Source: a gamma proteobacterium HIMB55 (GTDB taxonomy: Bacteria; Pseudomonadota; Gammaproteobacteria; Pseudomonadales; Halieaceae). Taken from it: a DNA stretch of 64,000 nt. This document shows, in pieces, positions 8,007 through 15,971 of this stretch; positions within the stretch are counted from its first letter, which is position 1, and each line of letters opens with the position of its first letter. Under the pieces are notes generated by a model. The model did not search any database. It worked only from the letters and a program-made list of their open reading frames with translations, and was not told the origin of the DNA. The stretch covers positions 1,198,035 to 1,262,034 of the forward strand of contig AGIF02000001.1 of assembly GCA_000227505.4 (NCBI GenBank), in the 5' to 3' direction. A program made the translations under genes and the position numbers.

Positions 8007-8921
8007 TCAGTTGGTTTCCCCGATAAAGGCAGTAATTAGCGATACGAGCTCTTCAGGAATATCTTCCTGACAGAAATGCCCTACCCCCTCTACTTGGATC
8101 ACTCGCCCTTCAGGGTAAATTCCTTTGAAATCCGAAATGGCGTGATCTTGAGCAATCGCGTAATCCTTATCTCCTGAAACCAACATTGCAGGCTTTGATT
8201 TCAAAGCCTCCATGTCACCACTTTCCATGGTTTCAAAGACAAAGGGTAAGAATCGCCCGTAATGCACATCTAGCGGGAAATTAATCGCGCCAATGCACGA
8301 ATCCCGATCTGGGAAAGGCGTAGAGTAGGCGCGAATCCATGTGTCGTCGACGGCCGATGAATTCTGAAAGCCGATGATTTTCATAACCGACAGAACAGTG
8401 CTGCCCAGCTCCCCAAGGATGCCGTTTAACGTCCCTGCCTCCTCGTGCTTGGCAATCCATTCAAACCAAGGTGTGCGACCGCCAGCAGCCTGCCCACCAC
8501 CATACCCAAGCACGGTATTAGCAATGAACAATCGCTTTACCCTCTCGGGGTTTCTGACGGTAAAAGCCCCCGCCATTGGTCCACCCCAGTCCTGACAGAC
8601 AATCGTTATATCTTGCAAGTCGAGGTCTTCGACAAAGCGCTCTAGGTTCTCTACATGCGTCTGAAGTGTGTAAACACGGTCTTGAGGCGTTTCAGACTTA
8701 CCGAAGCCCATGTGATCAGGCACAACAACTCTGAAATTCTCAGACAGCGGTCCAATCATTTTGCGATAGAGGTAACCCCAAGTCGGCTCTCCGTGTAGGC
8801 ACAGAACAACCTCAGCGTCCTGAGAACCCTCGTCAACATAGTGCTGCTTAAACCCAGATGCCTCAGAGAACCTTGGAGCGAAGGGCCATGTACCATCGAA
8901 TGTTTCATTCGCATCGATCAT
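8007..8921 (-). CDS. Haloalkane dehalogenase-like alpha/beta hydrolase
   Basis: This protein of about 304 residues closely follows the haloalkane dehalogenase branch of alpha/beta hydrolases. It shows HGEPTWGYLYRKM (oxyanion-hole HGxP with the halide-side Glu), the nucleophile elbow CQDWGGPMAG with Asp rather than Ser, an acidic residue in SGDKDYAIAQ and the base in GVGHFCQED. An Asp nucleophile fits dehalogenases and epoxide hydrolases; the following Trp favours dehalogenase. The ATG at 8921 aligns with the family start; the longer frame to 8987 overlaps the divergent hydroxylase gene. Cytoplasmic. The natural halogenated substrate is not predictable. Confidence 0.83.
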   Translation of the reverse strand: MIDANETFDGTWPFAPRFSEASGFKQHYVDEGSQDAEVVLCLHGEPTWGYLYRKMIGPLSENFRVVVPDHMGFGKSETPQDRVYTLQTHVENLERFVEDLDLQDITIVCQDWGGPMAGAFTVRNPERVKRLFIANTVLGYGGGQAAGGRTPWFEWIAKHEEAGTLNGILGELGSTVLSVMKIIGFQNSSAVDDTWIRAYSTPFPDRDSCIGAINFPLDVHYGRFLPFVFETMESGDMEALKSKPAMLVSGDKDYAIAQDHAISDFKGIYPEGRVIQVEGVGHFCQEDIPEELVSLITAFIGETN

Positions 8922-8975
8922 CAAAAACGTGTCCAAAAGTGATAGCGTAGCCACCAGATTACTACTGAACCCGGT

Positions 8976-10001
8976 ATGAGTGTGCAAGGCGATTCAAATT
9001 TAACCCAGAGTTCGCGTCTATCGATTGGCGACTATATCCCCAACGCTTTTATCGAGTCGGACGAACATCGACTTGATATTCAGGTCAAAGCAGGCGAGCC
9101 CAACATCTTTGTCGTCATAAACCGCTCACACACGGCGCTGGCTCAGGGCGCTGCTAATCTCAAACTACCCTACCGGCACTTCGTGATAACAGAGGGCGCA
9201 ACCGGTCTTGAGCATTCGCGGCTGTTCGCTAGCGCTGAATTTAGCTCCCTGTTCCTTCATCCGTTGGTACCCCTGAGTGCATTTGTGACGGACGCAAACT
9301 TAAAAGTCGTAGATTTTGTAGACGCGCAAAATCTCGAGGAATTAGAAGCTGAAGTTGCGCAAATCATCGTTGTCCCGAGGAATCTCCCTGCCCCTGTACT
9401 CGTCATTCCGGACGCAATTGATGAAGCACTTGCTGAGGATTTAATTCATTACCTAGATGGTCGTGAAGATCATGGGTTCGTTGCTGACGGCGACTTCAAA
9501 CGTCGACTGCACATCCACCCCGATAGAGACCTTGAGCATCGGTTGGACGACAAACTCTGCAAGTCGGTTTTACCGGAAATCGAGAAAGTCTTTTACTCTG
9601 AAATCACGCACAGAGAGACTTACAAGATTTGTCGATATGATGGTACGAACAGCGGTAAGTTTGGGAAACACCGAGATACGATAGCTCCCCATCTGCACCG
9701 CCGTTATGCGATCACTTTGGTGCTCAATGACGATTACGAAGGGGGCGGGATTGCCTTTCCAGAGTACAACTCAGAAGTCCTTTCGATTCCAAAGTACGGC
9801 GCCGTGGTGTTTCCCGGCTCGCTATTTCATCAAGTAAACAACATTTCATCCGGCAGTCGATACGTGATCATAAGCTTTTTCTTCGGTGAGGCGGAGGCGG
9901 CAGTGAAGGAAGATAGTGAACGGTACCGTTTTACCGTCAAACGTAACGTCGAGGGCCTGACATTGACATCGCTAATGCCTAATCAAACGCTGAGTTCTTA
10001 G
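8976..10001 (+). CDS. Prolyl 4-hydroxylase-like 2-oxoglutarate/Fe(II) dioxygenase with redoxin-like N-terminus
   Basis: The protein has 341 residues in two parts. Residues 1-130 look like a peroxiredoxin-type alpha/beta domain (GDYIPNAF then PNIFVVINRS) without the usual redox cysteines. Residues about 140-330 form a P4Hc-type domain: the HxD iron ligands are in GKHRDTIAPHLHRRYA, a DDYEGGGIAFPEY stretch follows, the distal His is in PGSLFHQVNNI and the 2-oxoglutarate Arg is in SGSRYVIISFFF. Such enzymes hydroxylate prolyl or other side chains in proteins, in the cytosol here because no signal is present. The gene converges on a GT60-type GlcNAc transferase 34 bp away, which suggests a common target. 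Confidence 0.87.
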   Translation: MSVQGDSNLTQSSRLSIGDYIPNAFIESDEHRLDIQVKAGEPNIFVVINRSHTALAQGAANLKLPYRHFVITEGATGLEHSRLFASAEFSSLFLHPLVPLSAFVTDANLKVVDFVDAQNLEELEAEVAQIIVVPRNLPAPVLVIPDAIDEALAEDLIHYLDGREDHGFVADGDFKRRLHIHPDRDLEHRLDDKLCKSVLPEIEKVFYSEITHRETYKICRYDGTNSGKFGKHRDTIAPHLHRRYAITLVLNDDYEGGGIAFPEYNSEVLSIPKYGAVVFPGSLFHQVNNISSGSRYVIISFFFGEAEAAVKEDSERYRFTVKRNVEGLTLTSLMPNQTLSS

Positions 10002-10035
10002 CCACGGTGCGACACCGCATCCCAATATTCAGGGG

Positions 10036-10998
10036 TTATTCGCCCTGATACCTATAGTTTGGAAAAGCCTCTTTAAGTTCTTCGTGGATGCCAGCAAAAC
10101 GGTAGTACTCAAGTAGAGAACGTTCATACCCCATGCCGAACTTTTCACTGCACTCAGTCATCGAGTCCTGATAGACCGGATCGACCTGCTCCAACAAATC
10201 TAAACCCAACAAATATTTGGCTTTAGACCAGGAGGCCTTCGGCCAACCTGTCCGATTACTGTTACTGATGCGCTTTGCTTCATCGGGAATACGATCCCGA
10301 GAACCCGCGTAGTCGGTTGCAACGGCGTGTCTTGTGGGACAAAAAATATCGTAGCCATGGGTCCATAGTCGAACTGCGTACAAAACCTGCTCTTCCGCAT
10401 GCAGGCCAAAATCGAGCTCGGGATCATAGGGAAAGCGGCGGCGATCATCGCTTCGCATGAATAACATCGCCGCACTGATGCCAAATGAAACGATTGGCGC
10501 CTCTGGCAACGTGACCAATGAACCGTGGCTTTTGATCGCATCTGCGTCTACTTGTCGGTAGCGGTTCACATGACCAATCAAGGGAGCATGCTGCTCAGAA
10601 GTCATATTTTTGATGTTAATGGGGTAATGCGAGATCACCGCCCGCTCGTTGAGGGCAAGGGCGCTCTTTAGTTCCTCGATCAGAATCTCATCCCAACCGG
10701 CATAAAAACGTGAGTGACAGTCCAGCTGAAGAAAGTAATCCTCATCTTCCATGAGTGCTTCACATCGCGATCGCGCATAAATAGGGCCTCTCGCCTCCTC
10801 CACCGGAATTCGATCAAGTCGCACTTGTCGTGAGTCGCTTAAAGCCTGGTAGGAATGATCGTGAGCCAGTGCTTGAAGACAGATACCAAAGGTGAGTCGC
10901 TCTGGGTGAACTGCTTGTGCGAGTGCGTCCTCCACTGTGTCGATGACATCAGGATCTGAAAAACAGGCGATGGAGATGAAAATCTTCTGCTTAGCCAC
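10036..10998 (-). CDS. GlcNAc-transferase (GT60 / PF11397-like) acting on hydroxylated protein or glycan
   Basis: This protein of about 320 residues matches the family of Dictyostelium Skp1 hydroxyproline GlcNAc-transferase (Gnt1). Landmarks are KIFISIACFSDPDVIDTVED at the N-terminus, LTFGICLQ, GPIYARSRCEAL, the metal/nucleotide motif DYFLQLDCHSRFYAGWDE, a SFGISAAMLFM segment and HAEEQVLYAVRLWTHGYDIF. No signal peptide or membrane span is seen. The frame is open to 11064, but that overlaps the GST gene; a GTG at 10998 with GAGGT eleven bases upstream begins just before the conserved core. Family assignment is from remembered motifs; the acceptor is unknown. Confidence 0.8.
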   Translation of the reverse strand: MAKQKIFISIACFSDPDVIDTVEDALAQAVHPERLTFGICLQALAHDHSYQALSDSRQVRLDRIPVEEARGPIYARSRCEALMEDEDYFLQLDCHSRFYAGWDEILIEELKSALALNERAVISHYPINIKNMTSEQHAPLIGHVNRYRQVDADAIKSHGSLVTLPEAPIVSFGISAAMLFMRSDDRRRFPYDPELDFGLHAEEQVLYAVRLWTHGYDIFCPTRHAVATDYAGSRDRIPDEAKRISNSNRTGWPKASWSKAKYLLGLDLLEQVDPVYQDSMTECSEKFGMGYERSLLEYYRFAGIHEELKEAFPNYRYQGE

Positions 10999-11011
10999 TG
11001 ATTTTAAGACC

Positions 11012-11758
11012 TCAGCTTGTTTGCTTGCCGGCAATCGTGGCGTTAGACGCCATAAACGATCCACCCGCCGCGTAGCGCTTCTTGGTTTCCTCGCTCCACT
11101 GATCGACTTCGTCGGACTTCACGCCGTAAGCGAGACCGCGCATGACGCCAGCGCGTCCGTGAACGCGTTCTTTCCAAGCAAGCACATTGGGATGGAGCGT
11201 GATGTCAATCTTGCTCCACTTGTAGCCTCTGATCCACGGGAAAATAGCAATGTCCGCAATGGTCAGGTCGTCACCACAAACATAAGCTTTTCCCTGTAGC
11301 TGAGTATCTAGCACACGAAGTAATCGCTGCGCCTCAGTATTAAAACGATTTAGCGGATGGACTTTTTGTTCCTCGGGAATATCCGCCATGTAACGCGTAT
11401 AACTCAGTTTGTTACCAAACGTCGGTCCCAAGCACGCCGCCTGCCAAGTAAGCCACTGAAGAACGTCATACCGCGCTGCCCCCGTCGGGTACAAGGGACT
11501 CGGGAACTGCTCCCCTAGATATTGGAGGATGGCACAGCTCTCCATCATCCGAACCGAGCCATGAACGAGTCCCGGGATCTTCTGATTTGGAGAAACGGCA
11601 GTGAAGGCCTCGGAGAACTGATCACCACTCATGATGTCGACGGTGATGACCTCACGTTCAGGCAGTTGCACGCCGGCCTCGATCAACTCCTCGAGCATGA
11701 TGCTGACTTTCCAGCCGTTGGGTGTGGCCGCAGTCCAGAGCTGTAAAGCATCCGACAC
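11012..11758 (-). CDS. Glutathione S-transferase family protein (YfcG/Yghu-like)
   Basis: This 248-residue cytosolic protein has an N-terminal thioredoxin-fold domain (LQLWTAATPNGWKVSIMLEE, then SPNQKIPGLVHG and MMESCAILQYL, the glutathione gamma-glutamyl site) and an all-helical C-terminal domain (LTIADIAIFPWIRGYKW). The TPNGWK pattern is typical of Nu-class disulfide-bond oxidoreductase type GSTs. Start is GTG at 11758 with AGGAG seven bases upstream. It follows the DUF1993 gene by two bases, so the two are an operon. Confidence 0.9.
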   Translation of the reverse strand: MSDALQLWTAATPNGWKVSIMLEELIEAGVQLPEREVITVDIMSGDQFSEAFTAVSPNQKIPGLVHGSVRMMESCAILQYLGEQFPSPLYPTGAARYDVLQWLTWQAACLGPTFGNKLSYTRYMADIPEEQKVHPLNRFNTEAQRLLRVLDTQLQGKAYVCGDDLTIADIAIFPWIRGYKWSKIDITLHPNVLAWKERVHGRAGVMRGLAYGVKSDEVDQWSEETKKRYAAGGSFMASNATIAGKQTS

Positions 11759-11760
11759 TT

Positions 11761-12282
11761 TTAGGCTCCTACCTTCAGCGCGCCAAGGAAATCCATCTTA
11801 CCCAGCGGCACGCCATGTATGCGAAGCACATCGTAGGTAGTGGCTGAATGAAAATAGAAATTGGGAATCGAGAATGAGGTCAGGAAGGCGTTCGTTGTAA
11901 ACGGCATTTCTCGTTCACCCATTCTAAACACCATGGGGTTATCAGCGAGCGCATTAATCTCCTCTTTTGAGACACTTTCTAACTCGCTTATGGCCTCAGC
12001 AATCAGTGCCTTGCACTTCTCAAACGTCATTCCGCTCATCCGTGGTGGTGGCTCAAAGAGTCCCGCCTTCATCGCACGAATAGTACCCATAGAGTGATGC
12101 CACACCGAGATCACCTGAAAACTGAAGGGCAACATATCGTCCCGCAGTCGGTAGCGAACAAGCGCTTCCAAGTCGAGATCTGACTCTGCAGCATGATGCT
12201 CGGCTCGGTTCAGAATATTGCCTACAGCTCTTAATGTCCGTAGGTAGCTCCCAACACTGACCTCGTAGAATGAAAGTGACAT
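11761..12282 (-). CDS. DUF1993 family protein (DinB-like fold)
   Basis: This 173-residue protein fits DUF1993: SLSFYEVSVGSYLRTLRAVG at the start, LRDDMLPFSFQVISVWHHSM in the first third, and FLTSFSIPNFYFHSATTYDV followed by HGVPLGKMDFLG at the end. The family resembles four-helix DinB-like proteins and has no proven activity. An AGGAGG ribosome site lies seven bases before the ATG. It sits between the M24 peptidase and the GST, all on the reverse strand. Confidence 0.87.
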   Translation of the reverse strand: MSLSFYEVSVGSYLRTLRAVGNILNRAEHHAAESDLDLEALVRYRLRDDMLPFSFQVISVWHHSMGTIRAMKAGLFEPPPRMSGMTFEKCKALIAEAISELESVSKEEINALADNPMVFRMGEREMPFTTNAFLTSFSIPNFYFHSATTYDVLRIHGVPLGKMDFLGALKVGA

Positions 12283-12307
12283 TGAGGGTCCTCCTCTGTG
12301 GAATTAT

Positions 12308-13663
12308 TTAATGCTTTACCAAGTGAAGTAGTGTTTGTCGCCCCGCAAGATAATGCACCGCGGTGCCATCAAAAAAGGCACTTTGCTCCAATTTCATCTG
12401 AGCGCGCTCCCCGCCCCACTCAGGAATATTTACTGTGACGTTGCCCTCGATTGCATAGCCAGTCATTGGGTGCAACGGCCAATCCCCTCGACCAACTGTC
12501 GGTCCTTGGTTGTCCCACATCCCAATCGTTGGACCTGGCGCATGACCAAAAACCCCCAAAGGATGGGTATAGATCGCATGTGTTATACCTGCCTTCTTGA
12601 GCGACTCTTGCGCCGCGGCCAGTATCTCGTTGCCTGTGCGGCCAGCCTTAAACTCATCCGTGAGCATGTCCTGCCACCGATTCCCAACGGACATAGCTGC
12701 GTTCAAGCCTGTGGGCGCTTCTGACTCTCCCAACTTTAAGACGTAGCCCATCTCCTGTGTGTCGGTACAAAGACCTAAGTAACAAAGACCCACATCGGTA
12801 TGAAGGAGGTCCCCCCGCCTAATGATCGAGTCCGGTGAGCCGTCTCCCAAAAAGGGTGCGTTCTCTCCAAAACCAGCCCCCTGCCACTGACGGTTCACAT
12901 CCGGATGGAACCAAGGCTCCAAACCCTCCTCTTCAAACCGTGTGCGAATAAACCAGGCCACATCTCCCAGGGTTGTTACTCCGGGGGTTATCACCTCGCT
13001 ACTAAAGGCGCGCGCAATGGTCTCCCTGGCTATCCCGACCGCCCGCTGCCAGACCTCAACCTCGCGCTCGAGCCGCGTCTCCATCCAGCGAACGACCAGA
13101 GCCTCTGAAGACACAATACGATCGCTAAAATCTGAACCTACAGCCGTTGCCAGCTTCTCGTAGAGACTGTGGCTTAAGCCGTCGGCAACCGGCCACATAT
13201 CGCTCGTGTTAACACCAATACGTTGTGGATTTCTCGCACGAATGACCTCGCCCAGTCGCTCCCATTGCGCATCCAAATCACCGCCTTCCCACGCCGCGTC
13301 GTAAAGTGATCCAAGGGGATAACGGCTGACTGTTAATCTCTCGACACCCTGCTCGCCGCGATCGAAAAACACGAGCATAGTGGTTCTACGTGCTGTGAAT
13401 CTTGGCTTAGGCACTAAAGACAAAAAGACGGGGTCGTCGTTGTATTCCCGCGCGATAACAAGCCACATATCAAGCCCTGCTTCACGCATCAGGCCAGGCA
13501 GTAGTGTGTCCAGTCGCTCTTCAACGATGGCGTTTTGAATGGCTGGTCGATGTTCGAAGGGTTCAACTGCGAGTGTCTGGGCTTGCGAAATCGAAGCGGC
13601 CAGCAGTGTCCCAGTTAGAACAATCATCACTCCAGCAAGTTTCTGCATCACTTTCAGATTCAT
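12308..13663 (-). CDS. Exported M24 family metallopeptidase (Xaa-Pro aminopeptidase-like)
   Basis: This 451-residue protein has an N-terminal signal peptide (KLAGVMIVLTGTLLAASISQ then AQT) and is probably periplasmic. After a creatinase-type N-domain, the pita-bread domain shows metal ligands in HTDVGLCYLGLCTDTQE (Asp), THPLGVFGHAPG (His), AIEGNVTVNIPEWGG (Glu) and the last Glu in MKLEQSAFF. The usual Asp-Asp pair spacing appears stretched, so it may be a divergent member or act on a non-Pro substrate. A GGAGG site lies five bases before the ATG. The DUF1993 and GST genes follow it within 30 bp. Confidence 0.87.
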   Translation of the reverse strand: MNLKVMQKLAGVMIVLTGTLLAASISQAQTLAVEPFEHRPAIQNAIVEERLDTLLPGLMREAGLDMWLVIAREYNDDPVFLSLVPKPRFTARRTTMLVFFDRGEQGVERLTVSRYPLGSLYDAAWEGGDLDAQWERLGEVIRARNPQRIGVNTSDMWPVADGLSHSLYEKLATAVGSDFSDRIVSSEALVVRWMETRLEREVEVWQRAVGIARETIARAFSSEVITPGVTTLGDVAWFIRTRFEEEGLEPWFHPDVNRQWQGAGFGENAPFLGDGSPDSIIRRGDLLHTDVGLCYLGLCTDTQEMGYVLKLGESEAPTGLNAAMSVGNRWQDMLTDEFKAGRTGNEILAAAQESLKKAGITHAIYTHPLGVFGHAPGPTIGMWDNQGPTVGRGDWPLHPMTGYAIEGNVTVNIPEWGGERAQMKLEQSAFFDGTAVHYLAGRQTLLHLVKH

Positions 13664-13852
13664 TTAAACCTCCGTATCGAGCACATCAAATGCACAAACC
13701 AATTTCTCTTGCCAACTCAACGGCAGTGGCAAAGTCTGCGCCCAGACGTGATTACAGGGTGATGACAAAGAGTCCCGAAAAATCCATAAATGCGCCACCG
13801 ATATCTCAGCCTCAACATTGAAGACTCAAAAATTAACGCCAGCTGCTGAATC

Positions 13853-14374
13853 TCACGCCTCTTCGATGAAACTTTGCCAAACTCCCATGACTTTTCCGGG
13901 TTCCCAAATCTTATCCATGTCAGCTTTTGCAGATTCTTTTGACCAACCCAAGCGCTCTACCCGATATTTGTAAAAAAACGCGGAAACACGCATGTTGGCA
14001 GCGCAATGCACCCAGACTCGCTCATCGTCGCAACTCTCAAAGGTTTCGATGAAGCGTTCAAAATCATCTCTCGTTGGATTGGTGAAGACGACCGGCAAGT
14101 GAAAATATTGGATGCCTAGCGCCTGTAAAAGCTCGTCCTCATTGCCCAATGCGTTTTCGTGGCTTTTAGGCGCGAGATTAATAATCGTCGTATAGCCCGC
14201 CTCTTTGATGAGACCTAACTGCTGCTCTGTGGGCTGACCCGAGGTCGCAACACGTTCGTCAAGCTGTACAAAGTTGAAGATATCGCTGAGATCCCGCGTG
14301 TTACCAGACCACCCTAGTCGCTTGCGAACTCGGGTAGCGTAGTACCCAATAACTGTATTGAACGTGTTTGCCAT
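13853..14374 (-). CDS. Protein tyrosine phosphatase-like (DSP/beta-lactamase-hydrolase-like) protein
   Basis: This protein of 173 residues has a Cys-based phosphatase loop, VHCAANMRVSAFFYKY (CX5R: Cys, Ala, Ala, Asn, Met, Arg), and the upstream VATSGQPTEQQLGLIKEAGY segment seen in the DSPn/BLH-like phosphatase group. The first Met at 14377 is a TTG; the ATG at 14374 sits behind a GGGGGG run and is preferred. It is a single gene, cytosolic. Substrate is unknown; related proteins include kinase-phosphatase regulators and detoxification enzymes. Confidence 0.8.
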   Translation of the reverse strand: MANTFNTVIGYYATRVRKRLGWSGNTRDLSDIFNFVQLDERVATSGQPTEQQLGLIKEAGYTTIINLAPKSHENALGNEDELLQALGIQYFHLPVVFTNPTRDDFERFIETFESCDDERVWVHCAANMRVSAFFYKYRVERLGWSKESAKADMDKIWEPGKVMGVWQSFIEEA

Positions 14375-14507
14375 CAACCCCCCAGAAACAAATTTGCATC
14401 TTTTCTTGGTTACCCCGACAGGCGGCCTCTAACACCTGCAAAAACCCTAGCTCTCCGCAATTACGGGGTTATGAATTAACCCTCGCTGCTGCAGGACTCT
14501 CTTCCAA

Positions 14508-14846
14508 TTAGAGCGTCACTGGGAGTGGTTTGTTAATGGGCTGCGTGAGAGTAGCCGGATCTTCAGCAAAACCGATAATCGCGCTGAAGCCATCACTCTT
14601 CTCGCGATGCGCGAAGCCCTTCTGGCCAATGATCTTGGTTCCAGCACCACAGGCGTAAGAGGTACCCTTTTCAACATCAAAAATAGTCAGCACGCCACTG
14701 GTGACAAAGGTCAGTGAATCGAAGTCGTGCCAGTGCGCTTCATTTTCCTCAGCGGGAAAATCGAACTTGTGCGCGGTGTAGCCCGCGGCCTCGCACTGCG
14801 CGTAAGCATCTGCCTCGTCGATAAACGTACTCAAACGATCGTCCAT
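14508..14846 (-). CDS. Small single-domain cupin protein
   Basis: This 112-residue protein looks like a lone cupin beta-barrel. The first cupin motif is represented by HWHDFDSLTFVTSGVLTIFD (metal-type His pair and later Glu replaced by other residues), and the second by AGTKIIGQKGFAHREKSDG with a conserved His. An AAGGAGATCC ribosome site precedes the ATG. It is monocistronic, upstream of a region divergent to the dioxygenase gene. Function is unknown; small cupins often sense or bind a metabolite. Confidence 0.72.
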   Translation of the reverse strand: MDDRLSTFIDEADAYAQCEAAGYTAHKFDFPAEENEAHWHDFDSLTFVTSGVLTIFDVEKGTSYACGAGTKIIGQKGFAHREKSDGFSAIIGFAEDPATLTQPINKPLPVTL

Positions 14847-15020
14847 GTCTGGATCTCCTTATTCGTATGCTCTGCAAACCAGCCCAACAAACTCGCCACG
14901 TGACCAAGCTTGTCAGACACTTTACGTTTTAGCAGTTTGGCACATTCAACACACCATTAACCACTCTCGCCAAATGAACGTTGCCTTTGGAAAACGTTCG
15001 ATCTAACTTTGCTGAGAATA

Positions 15021-15971
15021 ATGTTAATAAATAGTGATGCTATGTCCGCCTTCGAAGCACCCCGAGCGCCAGAGGGCAAAGACGCCGGTTACACGGCCTT
15101 TGACCTTCACCCCTCAACCCCCATCATAGGCGCTGAAATTCGTAATCTTCGCCTCTCCGATGTTAGCGAGACAACTGCGGAACAACTCCGACACGCATTG
15201 TGGCGTTATGGCGTTCTATTCCTGAGCGATCAATTCCTTAGTCATGAAGAACTCATAGCAGCAGGTCGTTTATTTGGCCCTGAACTCGAACAACATACGT
15301 TTGGGAAAACACTCAAAGACGAGGGCTACCCCGAAGTCTTGGTGATCGAGCAATTCGAATCTGATCGCGCAAAGACCACCACGGACATTTGGCACCATGA
15401 TGTGACGGGACGTAAAAACCCCAATCTTGTGTCTGTACTTCAAGCCACTGAAGTTCCATTCGGTGCAGACACCATGTGGTCCAGCGCCAGCGCCGCCTTT
15501 GAATGGCTTCCCGACGCACTGAAACGGCTTTTCCTCGAGCTCGACATCGAACACGACGCGGTCTACATGGCATTACGACATGACTTTGGATCTAGCGAGG
15601 TGCTTTCCGCCTTATTTGACATGGATGAGAGCAGTACCCACCCCGCCGTTATTCGTCACCCCGAGACCGGTCAACTCTGTCTGTTTGTCGGTAATGGCTA
15701 TGTAAAGCGAATTAAGGGCTTCTCAGCTGAGCAAAGCGAACAGCTGATAAAACTGGCCATTGACCAAATCAAGATTCCGGAGCTCCAAGTGCGGCACAGT
15801 TGGCAACCAGGTGACATCGCGATCTGGGATAACCTAGGAACGGTGCACTACGGCGTTGCCGGAGATCTGCGGAACCGTAAACGTCTGCTTCATAGAGTCG
15901 CGGCCTGGTCACCTGAGGTGCAACCCTCACTGAACCGGGAAGAAGCATTATCGGAACTGGACAATCGGTAA
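15021..15971 (+). CDS. TauD/TfdA family 2-oxoglutarate dioxygenase
   Basis: This protein of about 316 residues belongs to the taurine/2,4-D dioxygenase family, which hydroxylates organosulfonates or related substrates so that sulfite (or another group) is released. The HxD iron ligands are in TTDIWHHDVTG, the distal His is in NLGTVHYGVAG and the 2-oxoglutarate Arg in KRLLHRVAAWSP; WRYGVLFLSDQF near residue 60 is also typical. Starts at TTG 15009, ATG 15021 and ATG 15042 are possible; none has a strong ribosome site. Its stop overlaps the soxC-like start (TAATG), so the products probably work together on sulfite-yielding substrates. Confidence 0.87.
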   Translation: MLINSDAMSAFEAPRAPEGKDAGYTAFDLHPSTPIIGAEIRNLRLSDVSETTAEQLRHALWRYGVLFLSDQFLSHEELIAAGRLFGPELEQHTFGKTLKDEGYPEVLVIEQFESDRAKTTTDIWHHDVTGRKNPNLVSVLQATEVPFGADTMWSSASAAFEWLPDALKRLFLELDIEHDAVYMALRHDFGSSEVLSALFDMDESSTHPAVIRHPETGQLCLFVGNGYVKRIKGFSAEQSEQLIKLAIDQIKIPELQVRHSWQPGDIAIWDNLGTVHYGVAGDLRNRKRLLHRVAAWSPEVQPSLNREEALSELDNR

